15,018 bases of DNA from an uncultured Spirochaetales bacterium. GTDB taxonomy: Bacteria > Spirochaetota > Spirochaetia > Sphaerochaetales > Sphaerochaetaceae. Each line of letters opens with the position of its first letter. The first letter of the stretch is position 1. The notes below the pieces were generated by a model. It saw nothing but the letters and a program-made list of their open reading frames with translations, made no database searches and was not told the origin of the DNA. The stretch is taken from contig CAKQJZ010000050.1 of assembly GCA_934247875.1 (NCBI GenBank), positions 1-15,018 of the forward strand. The letters run 5' to 3'. The position numbers and the translations under genes are program-made. Shown here piece by piece: positions 5,597-13,233 of the stretch.

Positions 5597-7873
5597 ATGA
5601 AAAACATCAAAACGCCTCAAGAAAAAAGAAGTGATTATGCACAGCTCCTCTGTGGGGGCGTGCATGATAACTCAAAGAGAGAATGTTATATCAACGAAGT
5701 CTTAGAAGGTAAGCATGTTGTTGAGTCATATGATCCTCTACTCGATGTTAAGCCAATGTATAAGCTGCTTGATAATGAAGAAGCAGTTAAGACAGTTTGT
5801 TTCTCATGTCATTCTACATGTGAAGCTATTGCAATACGCGATAAGAATACTAAGAAGATTATCAGAATGGAAGGAGATCCTGAATCTCCAATTACACATG
5901 GTTTCCTGTGTTCAAAAGGCCTGGCAAGCCCAGATCTTCTGACTAATGAGACTAGAGTAAAATATCCTCTTAGACGTATTGGCGAAAGAGGCGAAGGCAA
6001 GTTCGAAAGAATAAGCTGGGATGAGGCGTTAGATGAAGTTGCCAATAAGCTCAAAGAGTACAAAAGCAAATATGGCCCAGAATCTGTTGCTATGCTTGAG
6101 GGTACTAGAAGAGGGTGGAGCAGAGTCTATTCAAGACTCGCTAATGTCTTTGGTACTCCTAACCATGGCGCTGCAGGCTGGGCACAGTGCCTTTGGCCTA
6201 GATTGATTGACTGTAATGTCACATTCGGCAGAGGTGCACAGTATTCAGAGACTCATGATTTCCCAGAAACAGATTGTGTTGTATGTTGGGGTGTTAACCC
6301 TCCAACATCATGGGGCGTCAGAGCAAAAGACGTCATGGCTGCTCGTCAAAGAGGCGCACTCTTAATCGTTGTTGATCCTTATCTTTCAGAGAGTGCAGCT
6401 AAAGCAGATGTCTTTTTACAGATTCGTCCTGATACAGATATGGCATTAGCGCTAGGCATGATTAGATGTATCATCGACGAAGGACTTTATGATAAGGAAT
6501 TTGTTGAAGAATATACCTTTGGCTTTGATAAGCTCAAAGAACATATAAAACAATATACAGTAGAGTGGGCTTCTGAGATAACAGGTGTCGAGGCTGATAA
6601 GATCAGACTTGCTTCTCGCCTATATGCAAAGAGTAAGGGCGCAAGCATGATCAGAAGCTTAGCAGTTGACCAAGTACATGATAGCGTTCAAGTATCACGT
6701 GCAATCTCAATTCTGATTACTATTACTGGAAATATTGGAAAGAAAGGCAGCAATAACGTCTGCTCTTCAAGAGGCGAGATCAGCCAGAATACTTTGGATT
6801 TCATATTGGCTTCTAATGTGCCTGAAGAGGTTCAGAAGAAGAGATGTGGCTATGATGAGTTCCCGCTTTTAACACAGGAGCTTTCACCAGTTCCAACAGC
6901 TCACATGCCTACACTTTGGCGTCAAGTAGTCAGCGGCGAGCCATATAAGATCCGCTGTGGCTTGATTTTTGGAAGCAATGCAGCTGTCAGCTATACAAAC
7001 TCAGATGAAGTTGTAAAAGGGATAGAATCTTTTGAGTTCTTATGTGTTAGTGATATCTTCATGACACCAACTGCAAAGTATGCAGATATAGTACTGCCTG
7101 CATCAAGCTGGCTTGAAAGACAGAATGTAATCAGTTCATATCAGACAAGCAATACATTCACAGTATTCCAGCAACCTGTTGAGAAGACTCCAGATGAGTC
7201 AAGAAGCGATATAGATATTGTAATCGCACTTGCCAATAGACTCGGTTTAGAGAAGTATTTCTGGAAGGATTCAGCAGAATTCTATGATTATCTCCTATCT
7301 CCAACTGGACTTACATTCAAAGAGTGCATTCCAAAGCGTAGGCTTTATGCACCAATGAAGTATGGAGTATATAAGACTCGACCATTTAAGACTCCAAGTG
7401 GAAAGATTGAAATCTATTCTCAGCTTGCTTTATCAAAGGGCTGCGATCCACTTCCAACTTATACAGAGCCTTTTACTAAGAAGTCTGAAGAGTTCCCTGT
7501 TTTGATGACAACAGGAAGACATGAGAATGCATTCAGAATTTCTGAAAACAGACAGAATCCATATTTAAAAGAGTTGTCTCCTAAGGCTTGGATAGATATC
7601 AACCCAAAGACTGCTGAGAGATATGGAATCAAAGACGGCGGCAAGGTTCTAGTCAGGACTAATGCAGGTACAGCATACGCTTATGCACGCTTTACATTAG
7701 GAATGAAGGATGGTGTTGTGCAGACAATCAGTGGTTGGTGGGATGAGTACAACATCAATAAGACAGTTGAGTGGAATAAGTACGCTGCTGGTGTTGGTTC
7801 AGTAGTAGCAAGAGGATATTGGTGCAGCATTTCAAGTGCGGAGGATAGTGATGAAACAGTTCATGATTGTTGA
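5597..7873 (+). CDS. Molybdopterin (bis-MGD) oxidoreductase catalytic subunit, soluble
   Basis: A 758-residue member of the DMSO-reductase superfamily, binding Mo or W by two MGD pterins. Cys68-x2-Cys71-x3-Cys75-x29-Cys105 forms the N-terminal [4Fe-4S] site. Cys198 in N-H-G-A-A-G-W-A-Q-C is the best candidate metal ligand. Later family stretches are W-L-E-R (505-508), T-P-S-G-K-I-E-I-Y (599-607) and the C-terminal MGD-binding lobe (about 630-745). The second half, from memory, looks closest to the acetylene hydratase / transhydroxylase / catechol dehydroxylase branch, but His72 stands where acetylene hydratase has its catalytic Asp, so simple hydratase chemistry is unlikely. There is no Tat signal, only a non-hydrophobic 60-residue extension, so it acts in the cytosol. 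The electron-transfer subunit overlaps its 3' end and mobA lies in the same operon. The reaction is unknown: reductive dehydroxylation, hydroxyl transfer or another redox step are candidates. Confidence 0.92.
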   Translation: MKNIKTPQEKRSDYAQLLCGGVHDNSKRECYINEVLEGKHVVESYDPLLDVKPMYKLLDNEEAVKTVCFSCHSTCEAIAIRDKNTKKIIRMEGDPESPITHGFLCSKGLASPDLLTNETRVKYPLRRIGERGEGKFERISWDEALDEVANKLKEYKSKYGPESVAMLEGTRRGWSRVYSRLANVFGTPNHGAAGWAQCLWPRLIDCNVTFGRGAQYSETHDFPETDCVVCWGVNPPTSWGVRAKDVMAARQRGALLIVVDPYLSESAAKADVFLQIRPDTDMALALGMIRCIIDEGLYDKEFVEEYTFGFDKLKEHIKQYTVEWASEITGVEADKIRLASRLYAKSKGASMIRSLAVDQVHDSVQVSRAISILITITGNIGKKGSNNVCSSRGEISQNTLDFILASNVPEEVQKKRCGYDEFPLLTQELSPVPTAHMPTLWRQVVSGEPYKIRCGLIFGSNAAVSYTNSDEVVKGIESFEFLCVSDIFMTPTAKYADIVLPASSWLERQNVISSYQTSNTFTVFQQPVEKTPDESRSDIDIVIALANRLGLEKYFWKDSAEFYDYLLSPTGLTFKECIPKRRLYAPMKYGVYKTRPFKTPSGKIEIYSQLALSKGCDPLPTYTEPFTKKSEEFPVLMTTGRHENAFRISENRQNPYLKELSPKAWIDINPKTAERYGIKDGGKVLVRTNAGTAYAYARFTLGMKDGVVQTISGWWDEYNINKTVEWNKYAAGVGSVVARGYWCSISSAEDSDETVHDC

Positions 7874-8402
7874 TGTTGATCGATGTTGGGGATGCAAGAG
7901 CTGTATGGTCGCATGCAAGAAGGGCCATGGCATCATTCCAGGAAACTTGAGTTTTGTTTCTGTCTTCAGAGTTGAGAACAAGGGCAAAGACGACAGTGTA
8001 AATTGTGATTTCATCCCTATTTCATGCCAGCACTGCAAAGATGCAGTTTGCATGAGTAAATGCCCGAAGAAGGCCATTTACAGGGCTGAAGATGAAACTG
8101 TCTTAATCAATAGAGAGCTTTGTGTTGGATGTGGCTTATGCTCATCTGTTTGTCCTTATGGTGCAATCTCTATGTATAAGAACACAGGAGATGAGAAGAA
8201 GTATCCATATAAGTGTGATCTTTGCGCATCTCGCAGAGAAAGAGGTGCTGAAACATATTGCTCTCAGCATTGTCCTGGAAAGGTATTCTCTCTGGTCAGC
8301 GAAGATTCTCTAGAAGCAGAAAAAGGTAAGCATAGCTTCTCTTATTCTGTTGGACAAGTTGTTTATGTATCAGATGTTATTCATTTGAATGAAAGATTTT
8401 AA
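7851..8402 (+). CDS. Four-cluster [4Fe-4S] ferredoxin-type electron-transfer subunit
   Basis: A 183-residue iron-sulfur protein of the DmsB/PhsB/transhydroxylase-beta type that passes electrons to or from the Mo/W subunit. I use ATG 7851, not the GTG at 7836, because GGAGG (7840-7844) lies 6 bases upstream of 7851 and would be internal otherwise. It overlaps the catalytic gene by 23 bases, so translation is coupled. All 16 ligands of four cubane clusters are present: Cys12, 15, 18, 22; Cys59, 62, 67, 71; Cys91, 94, 97, 101; Cys122, 125, 137, 141. Each set is intact. There is no signal peptide and no membrane anchor gene (NrfD, DmsC or cytochrome b type) anywhere in the cluster, so the enzyme is probably a soluble two-subunit complex exchanging electrons with a cytosolic carrier. 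Confidence 0.95.
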   Translation: MKQFMIVDVDRCWGCKSCMVACKKGHGIIPGNLSFVSVFRVENKGKDDSVNCDFIPISCQHCKDAVCMSKCPKKAIYRAEDETVLINRELCVGCGLCSSVCPYGAISMYKNTGDEKKYPYKCDLCASRRERGAETYCSQHCPGKVFSLVSEDSLEAEKGKHSFSYSVGQVVYVSDVIHLNERF

Positions 8403-8419
8403 TATAAGGAGACTTTTAA

Positions 8420-9616
8420 ATGAGTTATTTTAAAGAGAATGCATGGTGGGCTAGTCCATACAATGAGAAAGAGGAAGTAATTTCTCAGAGCAAACCAAAG
8501 CAGAAAGTCATTTTGCACGATGCAACACTTAGAGATGGAGAACAGACACCAGGTGTTGTATTCTCATCAGATGATAAATACAAAATCGCAGAAGGCCTAT
8601 GTGAGGTCGGTGTAACAAGAATTGAGGCAGGTATGCCTGCTGTTTCTGAAGACGACTTCAACGCAGTAAAAAGAATTTCAAAGATTCAGGGTGCCGAGGT
8701 ATTTGCCTTCGCACGTGCTATGAGAGTCGACATCGATAAGGCTGCTGAATGTGGCTGTAAGGGTGTTGTAATTGAAGTTCCAATTGGATATCCAAAACTT
8801 GAGAAGCAGTTCCATTGGACTTGGGAAAAGGTATTTGAGAAGAGTGCAGATTGCATTAACTATGCTAAGTCATGCGGTCTTTATGCTTGCTATTTTCCAT
8901 ATGATGCAACAAGAGCAAGAGAAGAAGATCTTGAGAATCTATTTAGTGCATTGATGAGAGAAGCTCGTCCAGATTCTGTAGGTCTTGTTGATACTATGGG
9001 CTGTGCGCTCCCAGACACAATCAAGTACATGGTTAAATGGTATAAGCAGATGACCAATGGCCTTCCAATTGAAGTTCATTGCCACAATGACTTTGGCATG
9101 GCAGTAGCAACAGAGCTTGCTGGTGCTGCAGCTGGTGCAGATGTACTTCATGGTTGTATTAACGGACTAGGCGAGAGAACAGGTAATGCATCTATTGAAG
9201 AATTGATTATGTGCATGAATATCCTTCTTGGAATGGATACTCAGTACAAGGAAGAGAAGCTTATGCCTCTATGTCACTTAGTAGAGAAGCTTTCTGGCGT
9301 TACATGCGCACACAACAAGCCGGTTGTTGGTGATCGCAACTACATGCGTGAATCAGGTATCGGTGTTGATCTAGTTGTAAAGGATCCACTTGCAATGTTT
9401 GCAACAGATCCAAAGTACTTTGGAAAAGAAGCAAAAGTAGTACTTGGTAAGAAAAGTGGTAAGCTATCTATTCATTATTACTTAGACAAGATGAATCTCA
9501 CAGCTAATGATGATCAGGTTGCAGAGATGCTCTCAAGAGTCAAGGCTCTTGGCTTAGAGAAGAAGAGACTCATCACAGAAGATGAGTTCAAGGATATCGT
9601 AGAAAAGGTTTTATAA
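8420..9616 (+). CDS. DRE-TIM metallolyase-family enzyme (homocitrate/isopropylmalate synthase or HMG-lyase type)
   Basis: A 398-residue TIM-barrel enzyme. H-D-A-T-L-R-D-G-E-Q (33-42) is the family signature, with Arg38, Asp39 and Glu41 in place. The metal-binding H220-C-H222 sits in E-V-H-C-H-N-D-F-G, and N-G-L-G-E-R-T-G-N (248-256) is the other conserved loop. Members make or break C-C bonds next to a carbonyl, usually between acetyl-CoA and a 2-oxo acid. After the barrel there is a helical region with K-K-S-G-K like that of homocitrate synthases, but no room for the LeuA regulatory domain, so leucine-type feedback control is not expected. A perfect AAGGAG lies 8 bases before ATG. No leucine, lysine or nif genes are nearby. 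A role in the catabolic route is therefore more likely than amino-acid synthesis, though the direction, condensation or cleavage, cannot be told. Confidence 0.85.
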   Translation: MSYFKENAWWASPYNEKEEVISQSKPKQKVILHDATLRDGEQTPGVVFSSDDKYKIAEGLCEVGVTRIEAGMPAVSEDDFNAVKRISKIQGAEVFAFARAMRVDIDKAAECGCKGVVIEVPIGYPKLEKQFHWTWEKVFEKSADCINYAKSCGLYACYFPYDATRAREEDLENLFSALMREARPDSVGLVDTMGCALPDTIKYMVKWYKQMTNGLPIEVHCHNDFGMAVATELAGAAAGADVLHGCINGLGERTGNASIEELIMCMNILLGMDTQYKEEKLMPLCHLVEKLSGVTCAHNKPVVGDRNYMRESGIGVDLVVKDPLAMFATDPKYFGKEAKVVLGKKSGKLSIHYYLDKMNLTANDDQVAEMLSRVKALGLEKKRLITEDEFKDIVEKVL

Positions 9617-9629
9617 AAGGAGACACGCG

Positions 9630-10397
9630 ATGAAAAAGTTTATTGATATCAGCTTACCACATGAAAACAATGGCACAGAGCCATATCCACCAACATTTGA
9701 ATTCTCTCCACATGAAGCAGGTGCTGCAAGACTTGCAAAACTTGCTGGCGTTGAGCCATCTGCATTCCCTAATGGAATGGCACTCGCTACAGATAAAGTA
9801 AGCGGCAGCAGCCACTCAGGCACACATATTGACGCGCCATGGCACTATGCACCAGTTTGCGAAGGAAAGAAGTCAAAGACTGTTGATGAAGTTCCACTAG
9901 AGTGGTGTTATGGCGACGGTGTTGTTCTCGATATGAGACACAAGAAGCCAGGTGATGAGATTACAGTTGAAGATCTCAAAGAGGCTCTTAAGAAGATCAA
10001 TTATACTCTGAAGCCTATGGATATCGTTCTTCTTCATACAGGTTGTGATAAGTATTGGGGAACAGATACAAAGACATACCTTGCTATGCAGTCAGGCCTT
10101 GGCATTGCAGGTCTTGATTGGCTCTTAGACCAGGGAATCAAGACTATTGGTATCGATGCATGGACTCTTGATCGCCCAGTTGCAGCTATGGCTGAAGAGT
10201 ACCGCAAGACAGGAGATAAGAGTGTTCTTTGGGCAACTCATCTTCATGGCAGAGAAAGAGAGTATCTCCAGATTGAGAAGCTTGGACATCTCGAAGACAT
10301 CCCAAGCCCAACAGGTTTCACAGTATGTGCATTCCCTTGCAAGTTCAAAGGTGCAACAGCTGGTTGGACAAGAGCAGTTGCAATTGTCGAAGAGTAA
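9630..10397 (+). CDS. Cyclase-family metal-dependent hydrolase (kynurenine formamidase/isatin hydrolase-like)
   Basis: A 255-residue cytosolic enzyme of the fold shared by kynurenine formamidase, isatin hydrolase and related ring-opening hydrolases. The metal-binding signature H-S-G-T-H-I-D-A-P-W-H is at 62-72, with His62, His66, Asp68 and His72 as expected ligands or catalytic residues. Downstream, I-L-L-H-T-G-C-type and G-I-D-A-W-T-L-D-R-P stretches fit the family. The protein starts with the usual F-I-D-I-S-L-P. AAGGAG lies 7 bases before ATG and the gene is 13 bases after the preceding one. It probably opens a cyclic ketone, lactam, or amide/lactone formed in the pathway, consistent with an upstream redox step by the Mo/W enzyme. 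Substrate is unknown. No Trp-degradation genes are present to support a kynurenine role. Confidence 0.88.
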   Translation: MKKFIDISLPHENNGTEPYPPTFEFSPHEAGAARLAKLAGVEPSAFPNGMALATDKVSGSSHSGTHIDAPWHYAPVCEGKKSKTVDEVPLEWCYGDGVVLDMRHKKPGDEITVEDLKEALKKINYTLKPMDIVLLHTGCDKYWGTDTKTYLAMQSGLGIAGLDWLLDQGIKTIGIDAWTLDRPVAAMAEEYRKTGDKSVLWATHLHGREREYLQIEKLGHLEDIPSPTGFTVCAFPCKFKGATAGWTRAVAIVEE

Positions 10398-10416
10398 TAA
10401 GCAATCAAAAAAATAG

Positions 10417-10447
10417 AATCTAGAATCCTTTTTAAGGGTTCTAGATT
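10417..10447 (+). terminator. Intercistronic stem-loop before the carboxyltransferase gene (attenuator or mRNA-processing hairpin)
   Basis: AATCTAGAATCC (10417-10428) pairs with GGGTTCTAGATT (10436-10447) over 12 bp with one G-U pair, across a 7-base loop. GGAG of the next gene follows immediately (10448-10451). The stem is AT-rich and only a short interrupted T run follows, so full termination is doubtful. Partial attenuation, an RNase or stability boundary, or control of the adjacent ribosome-binding site are more likely. Confidence 0.55.
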
Positions 10448-10458
10448 GGAGTTTTATA

Positions 10459-11967
10459 ATGGGTACGATTGACACATTTTTAAAGAGAAAAGAAGTAAAT
10501 CCTACAAATTCCGAAAAGCAGCATGCAGCAGGAAAGCTAACAGCTAGAGAAAGACTTGAAGCTTTATTCGACAAAGGAACATTTGTAGAAGTTGGTTCTT
10601 TGGTCACTAATAGATGTTCTTATTTTGGACTAGATAAAAAACGCATTGATGGCGATGGCGTTATTACTGGCTATGGCACTGTAGATGGAAGATCTGTATT
10701 TGCGTATGCGCAAGACTATACAGTTCTAGGCGGCTCACTTGGCGAGATGCATGCCAATAAGATTTGCAACATCATTGATATGGCATATAACGCAGGTTGT
10801 CCTGTTATTGGTATGAATGACTCAGGTGGAGCTAGAATACAGGAAGGTGTTGATGGCCTTTCTGGTTATGGCCGTATCTTTTTCAGAAATGTAAAAGCAT
10901 CTGGTTGTATTCCACAGATAACAGCAATAATGGGACCTTGTGCAGGTGGTGCTGTTTACTCACCAGCACTTACAGATTTCATATTCATGACCAATAATAC
11001 AGGTAAGATGTTCATTACTGGCCCTGCTGTAATTAAGGCTGTAACAGGTGAAGATATATCTGCAGATATGCTAGGTGGCGTCAATACTCATACAAGAAAG
11101 AGTGGCGTAGTGCACTTTGCATGTAACTCTGATCTTGAGTGTATTGGATCAATCAAAAGACTTCTTTCATACCTACCAAGCAATTATAAGGCAAAAGCTC
11201 CTGTCAAAGAGACAAGAGATGATAAATATCGCAAGAATCCAAGACTTTTGGAAATTGTCCCTGAAGCTTCAAACAAGATGTATGATATGCGTCAGGTTAT
11301 CTCTGAAATCGTTGATGACAATGAGTATATGGAGTATCAACAGGATTTTGCGCCTAATATGATCACATGCTTTGCTCATATGGGTGGAAGAAGTGTTGGC
11401 ATCATAGCTAGCCAGCCAAGAATGCTTGCTGGTTGTGTCGATATCAATGCATCTGAAAAAGCTGCTAGATTCATTCGCACTTGTGATGCCTTTGGCATTC
11501 CTTTGGTCACTCTTGTAGATGTTCCAGGATACCTTCCTGGTAAAGACCAGGAGTGGAATGGAATAATCAAGCATGGAGCTAAGCTATTATATGCATATAG
11601 CGAAGCAACAGTTGCTAAAGTAACTATAATCCTTCGAAAAGCATTTGGTGGTGCGTTTTTGGCAATGTGCTGCAAAGAGCTTGGGGCTGATGTGACTTAT
11701 GCATGGCCTATGGCTGAGATTGCAGTCATGGGTGCAGAAGGTGCTGCAGATATCATTTTCAAGAATGAAGCTCCTGATGAGAAGAGAGAGAAGACAGCTG
11801 AATATAAAGAGCAGTTCCTTAACCCTTATAAAGCGGCTGAACATCTTCTTGTTGATGAAGTTATCAACCCAGAAGATACTAGAATGTGTATTAACAGAGC
11901 TCTAGATATCTTTGAGAATAAGGTAAGAGAAAAAGGTTTGAAAGTTCATGGCAATATCCCGCTCTGA
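10459..11967 (+). CDS. Acyl-CoA carboxyltransferase subunit (propionyl/methylmalonyl-CoA type)
   Basis: A 502-residue enzyme with two crotonase-like halves, as in propionyl-CoA carboxylase beta and methylmalonyl-CoA decarboxylase alpha subunits. It moves a carboxyl group between an acyl-CoA and protein-bound biotin. The N-terminal half has K-L-T-A-R-E-R-L-E (26-34), G-G-S-L-G-E-M-H-A-N-K near 91-101 and the oxyanion segment M-G-P-C-A-G-G-A-V-Y (158-167). The C-terminal half has D-V-P-G-Y-L-P-G (354-361), H-G-A-K-L-L-Y-A-Y (372-380) and R-K-A-F-G-G-A-F (393-400). Length is normal. No biotin carrier, biotin carboxylase or membrane decarboxylase gene lies nearby, so partners must come from elsewhere. 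GGAG sits 7 bases before ATG, right behind an intercistronic hairpin. It shares 20 bases with the start of mobA. Chain-length specificity cannot be read. Confidence 0.92.
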   Translation: MGTIDTFLKRKEVNPTNSEKQHAAGKLTARERLEALFDKGTFVEVGSLVTNRCSYFGLDKKRIDGDGVITGYGTVDGRSVFAYAQDYTVLGGSLGEMHANKICNIIDMAYNAGCPVIGMNDSGGARIQEGVDGLSGYGRIFFRNVKASGCIPQITAIMGPCAGGAVYSPALTDFIFMTNNTGKMFITGPAVIKAVTGEDISADMLGGVNTHTRKSGVVHFACNSDLECIGSIKRLLSYLPSNYKAKAPVKETRDDKYRKNPRLLEIVPEASNKMYDMRQVISEIVDDNEYMEYQQDFAPNMITCFAHMGGRSVGIIASQPRMLAGCVDINASEKAARFIRTCDAFGIPLVTLVDVPGYLPGKDQEWNGIIKHGAKLLYAYSEATVAKVTIILRKAFGGAFLAMCCKELGADVTYAWPMAEIAVMGAEGAADIIFKNEAPDEKREKTAEYKEQFLNPYKAAEHLLVDEVINPEDTRMCINRALDIFENKVREKGLKVHGNIPL

Positions 11968-12517
11968 TGTAACAGCAGTTATTCTTTGTGGCGGAAAAAG
12001 CTCCAGAATGGGAAAGGATAAAGCTTACTTGGATTATAAAGGCGAGAGCTTCCTTTCTCATGCTTGTGAGAGCCTTTCCTTTTGCAAAGATATACTGCTA
12101 GCTTCTGGCGATAAGGACTATTACGCAGAAAGAGTCACCGCTATAAGTGACATCTATAAAGATAAAGGGCCTCTTTCAGGAATATATTCCGCTATGAAAT
12201 ATAGCACTACAGATTATATATTCGTTCTTTCTGTCGATCTGCCCCTTTTTACATCAAGCTTTGGCATTAAGCTACTTAATGAGATGACATCTTCACTTGA
12301 TGCTTTAGTTCCAATAACAAGCGATGGCAGAATTCATCCTTTATGTGCTATTTATCATTGTAGCGTCCAAGATAAAGCATTGGGACTGCTTGAAGCTGAT
12401 AATTTGAAAGTAATCAACCTTTTAAAAGAAATAAACACAAAGTATTTAGATGTCGGAAATTGCTCTGAATTGAAGAATATAAATACGATGGACGATTATA
12501 AAAGATTGGTTTTATAA
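11948..12517 (+). CDS. mobA: Molybdenum cofactor guanylyltransferase MobA
   Basis: A 189-residue nucleotidyltransferase that attaches GMP to Mo-molybdopterin, giving the (bis-)MGD cofactor used by DMSO-reductase-type enzymes. The glycosyltransferase-A-like nucleotide-binding loop L-C-G-G-K-S-S-R-M-G-K-D-K is at 13-25 (usual form L-A-G-G-x-S-x-R-M-G-x-D-K). K-G-P-L-S-G-I-Y (73-80) and the metal-binding Asp97 in V-D-L-P-L-F follow. Length matches MobA. The start ATG overlaps the carboxyltransferase gene by 20 bases and no better start exists before the P-loop. Placement in the operon of a bis-MGD enzyme strongly supports MobA over the cytidylyl (MocA) branch and suggests dedicated cofactor supply for the enzyme at 5597-7873. 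The last residues are weakly conserved as usual. Confidence 0.9.
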   Translation: MAISRSDVTAVILCGGKSSRMGKDKAYLDYKGESFLSHACESLSFCKDILLASGDKDYYAERVTAISDIYKDKGPLSGIYSAMKYSTTDYIFVLSVDLPLFTSSFGIKLLNEMTSSLDALVPITSDGRIHPLCAIYHCSVQDKALGLLEADNLKVINLLKEINTKYLDVGNCSELKNINTMDDYKRLVL

Positions 12518-12546
12518 TATTAAATGATTTATTATATAGAATATAG
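12506..12546 (+). promoter_or_regulatory. Possible own promoter and operator of the GntR gene
   Basis: TTGGTT (12506-12511) and TATTAT (12530-12535) are 18 bases apart and partly inside the mobA 3' end. The -10 overlaps TTATAT-AGA-ATATAG (12532-12546), which shares the half-site ATATAG with the paired palindromes at the operon promoter. This would allow autoregulation. The evidence is thin in such AT-rich sequence. Confidence 0.35.
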
Positions 12547-12568
12547 CATATAAGCAAAGGGAGATTAT

Positions 12569-13219
12569 ATGACTGAATATCAAACAAAGGCAGAAATTGT
12601 CTATACAAAAATTCTCGATAAGATTTTAAAAGGGGAGTATAAACCTGGAGAGAAACTTGTAATAAGACAAATATCTGCTGAGCTTGGGGTTAGTGACACA
12701 CCGATAAGAGAGGTCTTCAAAAGGCTAGAATCTGAACATTATGTAGAATACAGTGCGAATAGAAGTGTAACAGTCAGAAAGATGGAATCTTCAGAAATTG
12801 AAGAGTTCTTTTGCATTAAAGGTGTCCTTGAAGGGTATGCAACACGCATAAGCATTGATTCATTGACTTCACATGATATTGAAGAAATCAAAGCAATCAA
12901 TGAAGAAATGAAAGAAGCAATAAAGAATGGTTCATTAAGCTCTATATCAAGTCTTAATAAAAAGTTCCATATGCGTATATATGCCAATATGCATAATAGA
13001 CAACTGCTTGAAATGATAGAAGACATCTGGAACAAGTGGTCTGTAACAAAACGCGTCTTTTCTACTTCTCCAGAGAGAGCATTGCATTCAACTGAAGAAC
13101 ATGATGAAATCATCAGATTAATAGAAGACAAAGAATACGACAAAGTCGAACTATTTGTTAGAGAACATAAGATTAGAGCAGGCCGAGAGATGGTTGGCTC
13201 TATTATGAGAAACAATTGA
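12569..13219 (+). CDS. GntR-family regulator with FCD ligand-binding domain
   Basis: A 216-residue transcription factor. The winged helix-turn-helix spans about 8-70, with the family segment L-V-I-R-Q-I-S-A-E-L-G-V-S-D-T-P-I-R-E (30-48). The FCD helical domain follows (about 75-212). Its metal/ligand pocket residues are visible: Asn130-x3-His134, His178 in E-E-H-D-E and His200 in V-R-E-H. FCD regulators generally respond to small carboxylates or other catabolic substrates and repress a nearby operon. Placement directly after the catabolic genes, with operator-like repeats at the operon promoter, supports local control. GGGAG lies 7 bases upstream of ATG. The 51-base gap after mobA may hold its own promoter. 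A strong terminator follows. Confidence 0.92.
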   Translation: MTEYQTKAEIVYTKILDKILKGEYKPGEKLVIRQISAELGVSDTPIREVFKRLESEHYVEYSANRSVTVRKMESSEIEEFFCIKGVLEGYATRISIDSLTSHDIEEIKAINEEMKEAIKNGSLSSISSLNKKFHMRIYANMHNRQLLEMIEDIWNKWSVTKRVFSTSPERALHSTEEHDEIIRLIEDKEYDKVELFVREHKIRAGREMVGSIMRNN

Positions 13220-13233
13220 GTATATACCCAAAT

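Noticed and set aside
7836..7850. GTG start for the iron-sulfur subunit
   Set aside because: A GGAGG lies just after it with ideal spacing to ATG 7851, and the family normally begins shortly before the first cysteine motif.
8420..9616. nifV or leuA assignment
   Set aside because: No nitrogen-fixation or leucine genes nearby and no LeuA regulatory domain. The family is clear but the specific function is not.
9630..10397. Kynurenine formamidase (kynB) assignment
   Set aside because: The metal motif fits the fold only. No tryptophan dioxygenase or kynureninase is nearby, so the specific name is not supported.
10125..10607. 160-codon minus-strand ORF across the cyclase/carboxyltransferase junction
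   Set aside because: It lies antisense to two well-conserved genes and shows Ser/Cys/Phe-rich content typical of a shadow frame.
12739..13215. 158-codon minus-strand ORF opposite the GntR gene
   Set aside because: Shadow of a clear FCD regulator: very Ser/Leu/Ile-rich translation, no ribosome-binding site.
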